Positions 36,631 through 46,833 of a stretch of 64,000 nt of DNA are shown here, one piece after another. Under the pieces are notes generated by a model. That model was not told the origin of the DNA. It did not search any database and worked only from the letters and a program-made list of their open reading frames with translations. Positions within the stretch are counted from its first letter, which is position 1. Each line of letters starts with the position of its first letter. The stretch spans positions 278,631 to 342,630 of the forward strand of contig CAKRLE010000001.1 in the NCBI GenBank assembly GCA_934359185.1, given 5' to 3'. The position numbers and the translations under genes are program-made. This stretch comes from an uncultured Lachnospira sp. Its GTDB lineage: Bacteria > Bacillota > Clostridia > Lachnospirales > Lachnospiraceae.

Positions 36631-38931
36631 TTATCTGATCTTCTTTAGTGCATCCAGTTTCTTTCTGGCATCAATCTCTATCTGCTCACAGCGTTTTCTT
36701 GCTTCATCCGCCTGCTTCTCAGCTTCCCTGCTTGCATTAGCTGCATCAACAGCAGCTTTATACGCCTTCTCTTCTGCTTCCTTGGCAGCCTGTGCAGTAA
36801 GTCTCGCTTCTTCCTCAACCTCTTTAGCTCTGAGTGCTTTCTGCTTTGCCTGTTCTAGAGCCGTCCTTGTCTCATGCATAATAGCATTTTCCTGTTTTTC
36901 TATATCTGTGTATGGTTCATATACAAGATAGCACACATCAAGTCCCGCAAGCTTCAGTGAGATTGAATTATCCATCCCATAAGACTCCTCACAGACAGAC
37001 TTGTATGTCACACCGGTGGCTGCATCTGTATACTTACCCTCGCGTGGCACTCCAATCTTAAAGTCTTCTCTTTCGACCGGGGTAAAATTAGCAACGCACA
37101 GTACCATGCTGTCATCTGATGCTATTCTTGCAAAAGATAAAACAGTCTCCTCTGGACAGCTATCATTAACCCACATAAAGCCATCAGGATTATTGTCAAG
37201 TTCATACAAAGCTGCATTTTTATTATATATTTTATTAAGAAACGCTATATGCTCTTCTATACCTTCGCATTCTTTGTAATTAACAAGCTTCTTTCCCGGA
37301 TATGCATACATATAGGCAATTGCATTCTTTGCATGTGTCTTAGCCAGAACATCTCCAGCCTCAGCATCTAAATTTTCAGGAACTGGAGCTGACTGGGAAA
37401 GAAGCCCCTTATCCCATCCATATCCATCTCTTGAGAACTCCACAATAAAATCTTCACTATACTGGTAAAGCATACTATATGTAAGCTTGCCATACCCGCC
37501 TTTTCTAAACAGCGGATCTGTAGTGTAAAACTCTATAAAGTCCTTCTTCCATCCATCATTCCACTTATAATCAAATCCCAGGCCATCATGCTTAATATCA
37601 CCTGTTACCATTGTCCAGATACTGCTTTCCTCTGCAATCATAAGCACCTGTCTGTCAAGCTTGTCTATATATTTTCTTATGCCCCTGATAAATTCAATTG
37701 CATCAAGATTCTCTTTACCACCATAGATATTTGTCTGCCACTCCCCGGCATTCTTACCATAATCAAGGTAAAGCATAGAAGCCACTTCCATCATTCTTAT
37801 GCCATCAGCCTTAAACTGTCTGATCCAGTAATCAACTGTCGAGTTAAGGTATGAGCGCACCTGTGGCTTTGAATAATCATATGATGAGCATTTGAGTTCC
37901 GGATGATTAACCATATATGTATCGCACACATCATACAGATGAGTTCCATCATAATACACAAAGCTGCCCAGCCCCTGTTCCATGAACGCCAGATTACAAT
38001 CAATAATAACTGCAATATCATTCTTATGGAATTCATTAATAACGCTCTTTAACAAATCACTTTCAATCCGTGGATTAACACACATGTTACCTGCTGATAT
38101 TCCATCCTTTTTGTCAATGCTTGACGTGATTCCTGACAGCTCAACACAGTTAAAGCCCATATTTTTCACTCTGTCAACACAATCTTTTGCAAGAACCGCC
38201 TCTGCATCAAGCTCACATATCGCAAGCGGCTTATCTTTAGCAAAATCTGCTCTCCAGTTATTATCGTCCCATATATACTCACACCAAGGATTATTATCAC
38301 CCATATAATATGGGTCAGCCTTTTTTACAGTCTGTCCATCCTTCAGCTTAATCTCATAACAATACTTCTGTATATCTGTAATCTCAGGAATAAACAGCTG
38401 GAATATTCCATCATCATCCCTGTTCATCTGACTGATTCTGCCATCCCAGTTATTAAAATCACCAACGACACTGACGCGTCTTGCATTCGGTGCCCAGACT
38501 GTAAACAACATTCCCTCTATTCCATCAATTTCTGCAATATGTGCTCCCATATACTCATATGCATTAAAAGCTGTTCCTGCAAGAAACTTCTTCTTGTTGG
38601 CAGGCTTCATTGATACATCAAAACTGTACGGATCATAATATGTGTGCAGCTGTCCTGATATATCCTCAACTGTAACACTATATTTTACAGACCTCTTAGA
38701 TGATATAAGCACTGCAAAATATCCAGCCTCATCTACTTTCTCACATATATGCTTTTTGTTATCCGCAAGAGTTGTTACAGTAACCTCTACTGCATCTGGT
38801 CTGAAAATCTGTATAAGGAACCCCTGTCTGCATACATGTCCGCCAAGCAGTTTTCCCGGATTGGTGCAGTCTGCATATGTTATACCCTCTATCTCTGGCC
38901 AGTTCATAAGATTATATACCTTACTATTCAT
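36631..38931 (-). CDS. Branching enzyme (GlgB)-like protein lacking the catalytic nucleophile, with coiled-coil tail
   Basis: The overall layout is that of a 1,4-alpha-glucan branching enzyme: two CBM48-type beta domains (about residues 35-105 and 140-215), a GH13-type barrel (about 235-560) and a beta C-domain (to about 670). Conserved catalytic residues are lost. The nucleophile segment D-G-x-R-V-D-A-V reads DGIRMMEV, placing Met at 381. The H of the DWVPGHF region is absent (DCNLAFM). The HDEV segment reads RDGY, keeping only the Asp. The AEES segment at 433-436 remains. Residues 675-766 form an Ala/Glu/Lys-rich coiled coil not found in GlgB. I infer a glycan-binding or scaffolding pseudoenzyme. 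Confidence 0.8.
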   Translation of the reverse strand: MNSKVYNLMNWPEIEGITYADCTNPGKLLGGHVCRQGFLIQIFRPDAVEVTVTTLADNKKHICEKVDEAGYFAVLISSKRSVKYSVTVEDISGQLHTYYDPYSFDVSMKPANKKKFLAGTAFNAYEYMGAHIAEIDGIEGMLFTVWAPNARRVSVVGDFNNWDGRISQMNRDDDGIFQLFIPEITDIQKYCYEIKLKDGQTVKKADPYYMGDNNPWCEYIWDDNNWRADFAKDKPLAICELDAEAVLAKDCVDRVKNMGFNCVELSGITSSIDKKDGISAGNMCVNPRIESDLLKSVINEFHKNDIAVIIDCNLAFMEQGLGSFVYYDGTHLYDVCDTYMVNHPELKCSSYDYSKPQVRSYLNSTVDYWIRQFKADGIRMMEVASMLYLDYGKNAGEWQTNIYGGKENLDAIEFIRGIRKYIDKLDRQVLMIAEESSIWTMVTGDIKHDGLGFDYKWNDGWKKDFIEFYTTDPLFRKGGYGKLTYSMLYQYSEDFIVEFSRDGYGWDKGLLSQSAPVPENLDAEAGDVLAKTHAKNAIAYMYAYPGKKLVNYKECEGIEEHIAFLNKIYNKNAALYELDNNPDGFMWVNDSCPEETVLSFARIASDDSMVLCVANFTPVEREDFKIGVPREGKYTDAATGVTYKSVCEESYGMDNSISLKLAGLDVCYLVYEPYTDIEKQENAIMHETRTALEQAKQKALRAKEVEEEARLTAQAAKEAEEKAYKAAVDAANASREAEKQADEARKRCEQIEIDARKKLDALKKIR

Positions 38932-38960
38932 ATGCCCCTCCTGTATATATATATTTACCG

Positions 38961-39806
38961 TTATATATTGTTCTTAACCCATGTTTCAAATAATTCAGTC
39001 CATGCAAACACCTCTGGCTGGCAATGTTTTCCGTCTATTGTGTCAGTCTCTTTAGTTCCAAGGCCAAGTCCATGATTTCCTTTAGGAAAGATGTGAAGTT
39101 CAAATGGAACATTATTAGCTCTGAGAGCCATTGCAAATTCTAATGAATTTTCAACTGGAACTGCGCCGTCTGCTGCAGTATGCCATAAAAATGTCTTAGG
39201 TGTATCACCAGATACTCTTTTTACCAGATTAACAGAATCAATAAGCTCATCATATCTGTCACCGAGCAGTCTCTCAAATGATGCCCTGTGAGCAAATCTG
39301 CCACTTGTAAGGACTGAATATCCAAGAAGCATTGCATCTGGCTTTACCTTGTCAGAATCAATCCCCTCGTAATCAAGAAATGACTTTAACTCTGGCTGGT
39401 TATACATCGTTCCAAGACATGCAGCCAAATGACCACCTGCTGAAAATCCCGCAACTATAATCTTATCAGGATCAACATCCCACTCACCCGCATGTTCTCT
39501 TACATAATTAACAGTATATGCAAGTTCATATAAAGCGCATGGAAATTCATTAGGCATCAGGCTGTATCTTAGAATAACTGCATTCATTCCGATATCAAGC
39601 ATTTTAATTGCTATAGCCTCTCCCTCTCTTGGAGAATGATGATGATATCCACCGCCTGGACATATAATCATCAATGGTCTCTTAAATGCTTTCTGGTCAT
39701 TCGGATACATTTCTTTAATATAAGTTGTTATTGTAACCTTGCTGTCATCATGCTTCAGTCCTAATTTACCATAATCAATATTCACATCTATCACTTCATG
39801 TAACAT
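38961..39806 (-). CDS. Alpha/beta hydrolase, acetyl-esterase type
   Basis: A 281-residue serine hydrolase. The oxyanion region is LMIICPGGGYHHHSPREGEA, the nucleophile elbow is VAGFSAGGHLAA, and the acid and base fit HTAADGAVPVENSLEFA and FPKGNHGLGLG. The arrangement resembles esterases that deacetylate xylan or other glycans, but the substrate cannot be read from sequence. No signal peptide, so it acts in the cytoplasm. It is followed at 29 bases by the GlgB-like gene. Confidence 0.85.
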   Translation of the reverse strand: MLHEVIDVNIDYGKLGLKHDDSKVTITTYIKEMYPNDQKAFKRPLMIICPGGGYHHHSPREGEAIAIKMLDIGMNAVILRYSLMPNEFPCALYELAYTVNYVREHAGEWDVDPDKIIVAGFSAGGHLAACLGTMYNQPELKSFLDYEGIDSDKVKPDAMLLGYSVLTSGRFAHRASFERLLGDRYDELIDSVNLVKRVSGDTPKTFLWHTAADGAVPVENSLEFAMALRANNVPFELHIFPKGNHGLGLGTKETDTIDGKHCQPEVFAWTELFETWVKNNI

Positions 39807-39867
39807 TTCTGCACCTCCATAAATATAGGCAAAGCCTTAAAATAGACCTTGCCCTTATAAACTGTAA

Positions 39868-41103
39868 CTAATCTATCCTATGTATAAATATACCGCTTCT
39901 GAGCTTTGGCTCAAACCATGTTGACTTAGGCGGCATCAGTCTTCCTGCATCCGATACAGCAAATAATTCTGTTATAGATGTAGGATACATAGAAAATGCT
40001 GCCTTGCAGTCAGAATTACATCTTCTGACCAACTCATCAAGTCCTCTGATTCCACCTACAAAATCAATTCTCTGGTCTGTCTTTGGATCTTTGATTCCTA
40101 ATACCGGCTCAAATAAGTTGTTCTGTAATATAGCAACATCAAGACCATCAACAGCATCATCCGATAATATCTCACTCTTAGCTGTAAGTGTATACCATCT
40201 GCCAGACAGATACATGCCAAATGTGCCTTTCTTAGCTGGTGCGACCGGTGTCTCTGAACCTTCCACTGTGAAATGTCCACTTATCTTATCTATAAACTGC
40301 TCATCTGTTAATCCGTTCAAGTCTTTGATTACTCTGTTATAAGGAAGAATCTTTAACTCCTCGTCTGGAAACAGAACTGAGAGAAAATAATTAAACTCTT
40401 CATCACCTGTGTATCCTGGATTCTGTTCTCGCCTCTTTAGCCCTACTTTAACTGCTGAAGCCGCTCTGTGATGTCCATCAGCAATATAGATAGAATCAAT
40501 TCCAGCAAATGCGTGGTTTACATTCCCAACAAGCACCTTGTCTGTCATCTTCCACACCTGATGTCTGATTCCATCTGGAGATGTAAAATCATACAGACAG
40601 TCTGTCTGCTTTGTCTTATTCACAGCATCTGTTATCACACTGTCAGCTCTGTATGCAAGAAATATAGGACCAGTCTGTGCTCCCAGCGTGTCAACATGAT
40701 TAATTCTGTCTAACTCTTTATCCGCTCTTGTATTCTCATGTTTCTTGATAACATTATTCAGATAGTCATCTATAGATGCACACGCAACCAGTCCTGTCTG
40801 TGTTCTTCCATCCATTGTAAGTGCATAAATATAATATGTTGAATCTGTATCTGTTATAAATGTACCATCAGATACACGCTCTTCAAACAATTCCTTTGCC
40901 TTATCGTATACCTGCTGTGAATACATATCAACTGAATCATCAAACTGTGTCTCAGCCCTGTCTATTGCAAGAAATGACAGTGGTTCTCTTTTAACCTCCT
41001 GTGCTGCTTCCTTTCTGTTATATACATCATATGGAAGAGCTGCAACTTTACCTACAATAGACTCATCAGGTCTGACACATACAAAAGGTCTGACATCTGC
41101 CAT
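39868..41103 (-). CDS. DUF1015 family protein
   Basis: A 411-residue protein of the DUF1015 family, function not established. The diagnostic starts are RPFVCVRPDESIVGKVAALP and YDVYNRKEAAQEV, and the centre has SIYIADGHHRAASAVKVG. DUF1015 genes are commonly found beside serA and serC in Clostridia. Here the chemoreceptor gene intervenes between serA and this gene, and this gene starts 17 bases from it with a GAGAGGT ribosome site. Confidence 0.88.
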   Translation of the reverse strand: MADVRPFVCVRPDESIVGKVAALPYDVYNRKEAAQEVKREPLSFLAIDRAETQFDDSVDMYSQQVYDKAKELFEERVSDGTFITDTDSTYYIYALTMDGRTQTGLVACASIDDYLNNVIKKHENTRADKELDRINHVDTLGAQTGPIFLAYRADSVITDAVNKTKQTDCLYDFTSPDGIRHQVWKMTDKVLVGNVNHAFAGIDSIYIADGHHRAASAVKVGLKRREQNPGYTGDEEFNYFLSVLFPDEELKILPYNRVIKDLNGLTDEQFIDKISGHFTVEGSETPVAPAKKGTFGMYLSGRWYTLTAKSEILSDDAVDGLDVAILQNNLFEPVLGIKDPKTDQRIDFVGGIRGLDELVRRCNSDCKAAFSMYPTSITELFAVSDAGRLMPPKSTWFEPKLRSGIFIHRID

Positions 41104-41120
41104 AAATATACCTCTCTCTC

Positions 41121-42629
41121 TTAAAATTTAAGCTTTGCCGTAAGTTCTTTTAATTCATCTGATATTCCAACTACCTCACCTACCGTATGGCTGTTCTTCT
41201 CACTTATCTGGAAGGTATCATTAGCATGTGCCGAAACCTCCTCAGATATAGCTGATATAGTAGATACACTGTCAACAATCTCATCATTAGCCTTTGCAAG
41301 CTTTTCAACTATATCGGATAACATTCTGGAACTCTCATTAATACTTGACGAACTTGCTTTAATCTGATTGAAACTCTCTTCTGTATTAACAGCTGCTTCA
41401 TGCTGCCCTTCTATCTCATCTACCATCTTAGCTGTAACATCAACAACCCTGTTGATTGCATCTGACACATTGCTAATCATGTCTGTTATCTTGACAGCAG
41501 CATCCTTTGTCTCTCCAGCCATCTTTGAAATCTCTGTTGCAACAACTGCAAATCCCTTACCAGCTTCGCCAGCTCTTGCAGCCTCTATACTTGCATTAAG
41601 GGCAAGAAGGCTTGTTTGTGACGTAATTCCTGTAATTATATCAACAACAGAATTCATATCAGACATAATTGACTTCAGCTGTTCCAGCTCACCAGTTACA
41701 GTTTTACCATCCTCTACAGATGTGTTAACCTTTTCGATAAGAGCCGACACATTATTGTTACCATCTATAACAGCATTCTGTGTTTCCTTAACATCGGTTA
41801 CGATCTGCTCCGTTCCATTCTTGACATTCTCCACCTTATGCTGTATATCTTCAGTCATCTCCAGCTGCTTCTGTACAGCTTCTGCTGTATCACCAGAACC
41901 AACTGTAACTTCATGCATTGCCTCTCTTGTTGCACTCACTGCTTCATCAAGTTCTCTGATTTTAGAGTCAATCATATTGATACGTTCGCTAATCTTTCCG
42001 GATATCTCCATCGTATTATCAAGAATCATATCCGTATTATCGCTATGCTCCTTTATTGTCCTTAATTTAGCAACATTATTAGTCTCAAGCACTTTGCATG
42101 TATACATTGAATAGATAGCAATTATAATCATGACCAGCACCTGAATCTCAAGCCCAGCCAGATTATCCTTAGTGTACAATCCTTTATTAATAAAAAGCAC
42201 AGCCTGTACAAAGTTAACTAACAGGCATCCAATATTAACCGGTATTGAAAATTTGAAATCATTAAAGACCGATATAGCTATAAACATAGGGATTGCATAT
42301 GTAAATACAAGCGTATTATTTGTTGTTAGCATTATAAAAATATAAAATATACCAAACCCATATCCCAGGATATGCTTAACCAATACTGTATCACGCTTTT
42401 TAGAATAAAAAAACCACTCCAGCAGAGGTGCGGCAATACCAATAAGTATTGTCAACAAAACATACGATAAAGTCCTTGCTCCTTTAATATATTCCACAAT
42501 ATATGCGAGTGAAATAGCAAGAATCTCTGCTGTATGGCAAATTGCCGCTGTTTTATTGCACCTTGCCATACCTATGTCTATTACCGACCCAGTCTCTACA
42601 TCCGTCTTACTGTGCTCTTCTGTTTTCAT
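41121..42629 (-). CDS. Methyl-accepting chemotaxis protein with a membrane-embedded N-terminus
   Basis: The 502-residue protein has about six hydrophobic helices (residues 35-190) with only short loops, then a cytoplasmic signalling domain. The hairpin tip [20 protein letters not shown] with [15 protein letters not shown] is intact. No periplasmic sensor domain or HAMP is obvious, so it may sense something in the membrane or cytoplasm. I chose the ATG at 42629 (MKTEEHSK) because GGAGG lies nine bases upstream. It has its own sigma-A promoter. With cheY and fliY it is the only chemotaxis gene in the window. Confidence 0.92.
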   Translation of the reverse strand: MKTEEHSKTDVETGSVIDIGMARCNKTAAICHTAEILAISLAYIVEYIKGARTLSYVLLTILIGIAAPLLEWFFYSKKRDTVLVKHILGYGFGIFYIFIMLTTNNTLVFTYAIPMFIAISVFNDFKFSIPVNIGCLLVNFVQAVLFINKGLYTKDNLAGLEIQVLVMIIIAIYSMYTCKVLETNNVAKLRTIKEHSDNTDMILDNTMEISGKISERINMIDSKIRELDEAVSATREAMHEVTVGSGDTAEAVQKQLEMTEDIQHKVENVKNGTEQIVTDVKETQNAVIDGNNNVSALIEKVNTSVEDGKTVTGELEQLKSIMSDMNSVVDIITGITSQTSLLALNASIEAARAGEAGKGFAVVATEISKMAGETKDAAVKITDMISNVSDAINRVVDVTAKMVDEIEGQHEAAVNTEESFNQIKASSSSINESSRMLSDIVEKLAKANDEIVDSVSTISAISEEVSAHANDTFQISEKNSHTVGEVVGISDELKELTAKLKF

Positions 42630-42662
42630 CTTTATAATCCTCCAAGTACATATATATAATAA

Positions 42663-42691
42663 ATTATACATTACCCCATTTTAATTGTAAA
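42663..42691 (-). promoter_or_regulatory. Sigma-A promoter of the chemoreceptor gene
   Basis: Minus strand TTTACA, 17-base spacer, TATAAT. The -10 is perfect and the -35 matches 5 of 6. It lies about 35 bases before the ATG. This is not the sigma-28 type often used for chemoreceptors. Confidence 0.7.
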
Positions 42692-42696
42692 GCAAA

Positions 42697-42743
42697 TAGA
42701 AGTCCTACAGACTGTGATAAAATCACAACCCATAAGACTTCTA
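42697..42743. terminator. Inverted repeat after serA, possible weak terminator
   Basis: An 8-bp outer stem (TAGAAGTC / GACTTCTA) encloses a second stem (TGTGAT / ATCACA), forming a branched structure. On the minus strand it is followed by TTTGCTTT, not a clean T run. Its place between serA and the chemoreceptor promoter favours a terminator. Confidence 0.5.
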
Positions 42744-42757
42744 TCAAACACATTTAT

Positions 42758-43921
42758 TTATTTTACAATACGCACTTTGATAACACCGTCAATAGCATTC
42801 AGTTTACTTACTACATCATCTGATACTGCTGTCGATACATCAAGAAGTGAATATGCATAATCACCTCTTGACTTATTAGCCATCTCATCAATATTAATAC
42901 CAGCATCACCCATAACGCTTGTAATCTTGCTGATTACCGCTGGAACATTCTTATGGCAGATAGAAATACGTCCGATAGATGAACAAATTCCCATGTCACA
43001 AGCTGGATAATTAACTGAATTAACAATATTACCATTCTCTATGAAGTTTCTAAGTTCCTTGACAGCCATAACCGCACAGTTATCCTCTGCCTCCTCTGTT
43101 GAAGCTCCAAGATGTGGAAGAACGATAACACCATCCTGACCAGCAGTTGTTGTATTAGGAAAATCTGTTACATACTTTGCAACCTTGCCAGACTTGATTG
43201 CATCAAGAATAGCTGGCTCATCAACAAGCACATCTCTTGCACAGTTAATAATAACTGTACCCTTCTTCATCATATCAAATGCAGCCTTATTAATCATTCC
43301 CTTAGTACTGTCAAGTGCAGGAACATGAATTGTAATATAGTCACATTCTTTGTAGATATCTTCTACATTAACAATGTGCTTAACTTTACTTGAAAGATTC
43401 CATGCAGCATTAACAGAGAGGTATGGATCATAGCCATATACTTCCATTCCAAGGCTTATAGCAGCATTAGCAACAAGCTGTCCGATAGCGCCAAGACCGA
43501 TAACGCCAAGCTTTTTGCCCTTAATCTCCTTACCAGCAAATGCCTTCTTAGCCTTCTCTGCTGATTTTGCAATATCAGCATCATCTTTATTAGCCTTAAC
43601 CCAGTCAATACCACCAATTAAATCTCTTGATGCAAGAAGCATAGCTGCAAGCACATGCTCTTTAACAGCATTAGCATTAGCACCTGGTGTATTGAATACA
43701 ACGATACCCGCATCAGCACATTTATCAAGAGGAATATTATTAACGCCAGCTCCTGCTCTTGCTATTGCAAGAAGTCCTGCTGGAAGCTCCATATCATGCA
43801 TCTTTGCACTTCTTACAAGAACTGCCTGTGATTCTTCAAAAGAAGCAGCTGTATTATAATCACTTGAAAATAAATCAAGACCTACAGAAGCGATATTATT
43901 AAGACAATTAACATTAACCAT
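42758..43921 (-). CDS. serA: D-3-phosphoglycerate dehydrogenase
   Basis: SerA catalyses the first step of serine synthesis, oxidising 3-phosphoglycerate with NAD. The 387-residue protein has the Rossmann motif GVIGLGAIGQLVANAAISLG, the catalytic arginine in VIINCARDVLVDE and the catalytic histidine in VLPHLGASTEEAEDN. A C-terminal ACT domain (about residues 320-387, NVPAVISKITSVMGDAGINI) suggests serine feedback control. The extra ASB domain of the long form is absent. Its ATG overlaps the serC stop (TAATG). Confidence 0.96.
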   Translation of the reverse strand: MVNVNCLNNIASVGLDLFSSDYNTAASFEESQAVLVRSAKMHDMELPAGLLAIARAGAGVNNIPLDKCADAGIVVFNTPGANANAVKEHVLAAMLLASRDLIGGIDWVKANKDDADIAKSAEKAKKAFAGKEIKGKKLGVIGLGAIGQLVANAAISLGMEVYGYDPYLSVNAAWNLSSKVKHIVNVEDIYKECDYITIHVPALDSTKGMINKAAFDMMKKGTVIINCARDVLVDEPAILDAIKSGKVAKYVTDFPNTTTAGQDGVIVLPHLGASTEEAEDNCAVMAVKELRNFIENGNIVNSVNYPACDMGICSSIGRISICHKNVPAVISKITSVMGDAGINIDEMANKSRGDYAYSLLDVSTAVSDDVVSKLNAIDGVIKVRIVK

Positions 43922-45006
43922 TACTTTGTATTCTCCTTTTCAAATTTTCTCATGAATTCTACAAGCTTCTCAACACCCTCGATTGGCATAGCATTGTATA
44001 TAGATGCTCTCATGCCGCCGACTGTTCTGTGGCCTTTAAGGTTAACAAAACCAGCCTTTGCTGCCTCTTCAACGAACTTAGCATCAAGTTCCTTATCACC
44101 TGTTACGAAAGGTACATTCATAAGAGAACGGTCTTCCTTAACAACTGTTCCCTTAAACATCTTGCTCTCATCAAGGAAATCATAAAGAATCTTAGCTTTC
44201 TTCTCGTTGTGGGCCTTCATTGCACTAAGACCGCCCATCTTCTTAATCCACTTGAATACCTTTCCACAGATATAGATATTATAGCAAGGAGGTGTATTGT
44301 ATAATGAATCATTGTCTGCCTGTGTCTTCCACTTAAGCATTGTTGGTGTGCCAGGAAGTACATCATCTGTTATGAGGTCTTCTCTGATTATAGCGATAAC
44401 AACACCTGCTGGTCCAATGTTCTTCTGAACGCCGCCATATACAACGCCGTACTTAGTTACATCCATTGGTTCTGATAAGAAGCATGATGAAACATCTGAT
44501 ACAAGAATGTGGCCCTTTGTATTAGGAAGAGTCTTATACTTAGTACCATAGATTGTGTTGTTCTCACAAATGTATACGTAGTCTGCATCTTCTGGAATGT
44601 CAAGATCTGAACAATCTGGAATATATGAGTATGTCTTATCCTCAGACGAAGCTACAGCAACTGCATCTCCATAAATCTTAGCTTCCTGAAATGCCTTCTT
44701 AGCCCACTGGCCTGTGATTATGTAAGCTGCCTTCTTGTTCTTCATAAGATTCATAGGAACCTCTGCAAAGAACTGCGATGCACCACCCTGAAGGAATAAT
44801 ACCTTATAGTTATCAGGTATATTTAAAAGATCTCTTAAATCCTTCTCTGCTTCCTTTATGATGTTGTCATAAACCTTGGAACGATGGCTCATCTCCATTA
44901 CAGACTGACCACTGCCCTGATAATCAAGCATCTCGTCTGCTGCTTCTCTTAATACCTCTTCAGGTAACACTGCTGGACCTGCACTAAAATTATAAACTCT
45001 TGCCAC
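43921..45006 (-). CDS. serC: Phosphoserine aminotransferase
   Basis: SerC converts 3-phosphohydroxypyruvate and glutamate to phosphoserine. The 361-residue protein is of the class V PLP fold, with the start RVYNFSAGPAVLPEEVL, the Schiff-base lysine in VVYGGVQKNIGPAGV, and HRTVGGMRASIYNAMP near the end. Full length. A TATAGGAGGAAAG site precedes it, and serA is coupled downstream. A phosphoserine phosphatase is not in the window. Confidence 0.97.
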   Translation of the reverse strand: MARVYNFSAGPAVLPEEVLREAADEMLDYQGSGQSVMEMSHRSKVYDNIIKEAEKDLRDLLNIPDNYKVLFLQGGASQFFAEVPMNLMKNKKAAYIITGQWAKKAFQEAKIYGDAVAVASSEDKTYSYIPDCSDLDIPEDADYVYICENNTIYGTKYKTLPNTKGHILVSDVSSCFLSEPMDVTKYGVVYGGVQKNIGPAGVVIAIIREDLITDDVLPGTPTMLKWKTQADNDSLYNTPPCYNIYICGKVFKWIKKMGGLSAMKAHNEKKAKILYDFLDESKMFKGTVVKEDRSLMNVPFVTGDKELDAKFVEEAAKAGFVNLKGHRTVGGMRASIYNAMPIEGVEKLVEFMRKFEKENTK

Positions 45007-45060
45007 TTTTCTTTCCTCCTATAATTAAGCCGCTAATGCGGTTATTAACGTATTGTTAAT

Positions 45061-45089
45061 ATAATACATCTAACTCGACAAAGTTACAA
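45061..45089 (-). promoter_or_regulatory. Probable sigma-A promoter of serC-serA
   Basis: Minus strand TTGTAA, 17-base spacer, TATTAT. The leader of about 50 bases contains a small hairpin, CCGC-ATTA-GCGG (45030-45041), just before the ribosome site. This promoter would separate serCA from leuB-ilvD-ilvB. Confidence 0.5.
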
Positions 45090-45108
45090 CAAATAATATT
45101 CAAAACAA

Positions 45109-46797
45109 CTACTGATTATTCTTTGCCTCTATGTCTTTTCTGTCAAATGCATCCGAAATCGGAGCACCTGGCGCAACCATTGGGAACACCTTGTCATCCT
45201 TAGCAATTTCACACTCTATAACACATGGTATATTAAGTTCTATGGCCTCTTTCAACGCACTATTAAACGATTCTATATCGCTTACCCTGTATGCCTTGGC
45301 GCCCATTCCCTCTGATACCTTGACAAAATCTGTCACATCATCCAGAACAGTTGAAGAATATCTCTTGCCATAGAAAAGATCCTGCCACTGTCTTACCATA
45401 CCAAGAACATGGTTATTAAATATAATCTCTATAACAGGAATATTATATCGTGTAGCTGTTGCAAGTTCATTCATATTCATTCTGAAACATCCATCACCTG
45501 CAACATTGATAACAACCTTATCCCTGCAGCCTACTTTGGCACCTATAGCTGCTCCAAGTCCATATCCCATAGTACCAAGTCCGCCTGATGTAAGAAGTGT
45601 TCTTGGCTTCTTGTATACATAATGCTGTGCTGCCCACATCTGATGCTGTCCAACATCTGTCGATATGATTGCATCACCATTAGTTATCTTATATATATTC
45701 TCCATTATCAACGGTCCATTAAGACAGTCTGTTCTGTATGCCATTGGATATTTCTTTTTAAGCTCGTCAATATGTGAAGTCCACTCACTGTGGTCTAACT
45801 GCTCAAGCTTGGCATTAACACGCTTAAGAACTTCAAGAGCATCACCTATAACCGTAGCATCTGTCTTAATATTCTTATTAATCTCTGCCTCATCAATATC
45901 AAATTGTAAAATCTTGGCATTGCTTGCAAATTTCTTTGCATTGCCTGTAACTCTGTCTGAGAAACGTGCTCCTATAACAATGAGAAGGTCACACTCTGAA
46001 ACGCCGAAGTTAGATGCCTTAGTTCCATGCATACCGAGCATTCCTGAATATAATGGGTCTGAACCATCAAATGCGCCTTTACCCATAAGTGAATCAGCAA
46101 CAGGTGCATTAATCTTATGAACAAATCTTGCAAGTTCATCAGATGCATCTGATGCGATAACCCCGCCTCCGACAAATACATATGGCTTCTTTGATGCTTT
46201 GATAAGCTCTACAGCTATCTCAACATCCTCTTCCTTTATTGTATCTGTCTGTCTTTCTATAAGCTTAGGTGTCTCTTTAATGTAGTCATACTCCGCTGCA
46301 GTGACATCTTTAGTGATATCAATAAGTACAGGACCCGGTCTTCCTTCTTTAGCAATTCTGAATGCCTCTCTTATGACATCAGCCAGATCTGCTATATCCT
46401 TAACAATAAAGTTATGCTTTGTTATAGGCATTGTTATTCCCTGGATATCGACCTCCTGAAAGCTGTCCTTACCAAGAAGCGGAACTGTAACATTACATGT
46501 TATGGCTACAATTGGAATAGAATCCATGTACGCTGTAGCTATACCTGTTACAAGATTAGTAGCACCGGGACCAGATGTAGCAAGACATACACCAACTTTA
46601 CCTGTTGCCCTTGCGTATCCGTCAGCAGCGTGTGACGCACCCTGCTCATGTGATGTAAGAATATGTGTTATCTCATCTGAATGCTTATAAATAGCATCAT
46701 ATACATTAAGGATTGCACCGCCCGGGTAACCAAATATTGTATCTACCCCCTGCTCCTTAAGACATTCAACAATTATCTCTGAACCATTCAACTTCAT
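45109..46797 (-). CDS. ilvB: Acetolactate synthase large (catalytic) subunit
   Basis: IlvB makes acetolactate or acetohydroxybutyrate from pyruvate, the common step of branched-chain amino acid synthesis. The 562-residue protein has TIFGYPGGAILNVYDAIY at the N-terminus, with the catalytic glutamate in THILTSHEQGASHAADGYAR, a FAD/transhydrogenase-like middle domain, and the TPP motif NVAGDGCFRMNMNELAT with VIEIIFNNHVLGMVRQWQ. No ilvN (regulatory subunit) is adjacent, so it must be elsewhere or absent. Confidence 0.96.
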   Translation of the reverse strand: MKLNGSEIIVECLKEQGVDTIFGYPGGAILNVYDAIYKHSDEITHILTSHEQGASHAADGYARATGKVGVCLATSGPGATNLVTGIATAYMDSIPIVAITCNVTVPLLGKDSFQEVDIQGITMPITKHNFIVKDIADLADVIREAFRIAKEGRPGPVLIDITKDVTAAEYDYIKETPKLIERQTDTIKEEDVEIAVELIKASKKPYVFVGGGVIASDASDELARFVHKINAPVADSLMGKGAFDGSDPLYSGMLGMHGTKASNFGVSECDLLIVIGARFSDRVTGNAKKFASNAKILQFDIDEAEINKNIKTDATVIGDALEVLKRVNAKLEQLDHSEWTSHIDELKKKYPMAYRTDCLNGPLIMENIYKITNGDAIISTDVGQHQMWAAQHYVYKKPRTLLTSGGLGTMGYGLGAAIGAKVGCRDKVVINVAGDGCFRMNMNELATATRYNIPVIEIIFNNHVLGMVRQWQDLFYGKRYSSTVLDDVTDFVKVSEGMGAKAYRVSDIESFNSALKEAIELNIPCVIECEIAKDDKVFPMVAPGAPISDAFDRKDIEAKNNQ

Positions 46798-46833
46798 GGA
46801 TTCATCTTCCTTTCAACTATTCTTTATCTATAA

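Noticed and set aside
41368..42114. Plus-strand 248-codon ORF
   Set aside because: Lies wholly antisense to the chemoreceptor signalling domain; low-complexity Ser/Thr composition typical of a shadow frame.
42630..42757. Sigma-28 promoter for the chemoreceptor
   Set aside because: No TAAA-N15-GCCGATAA-like sequence; the region instead holds a clear sigma-A promoter.
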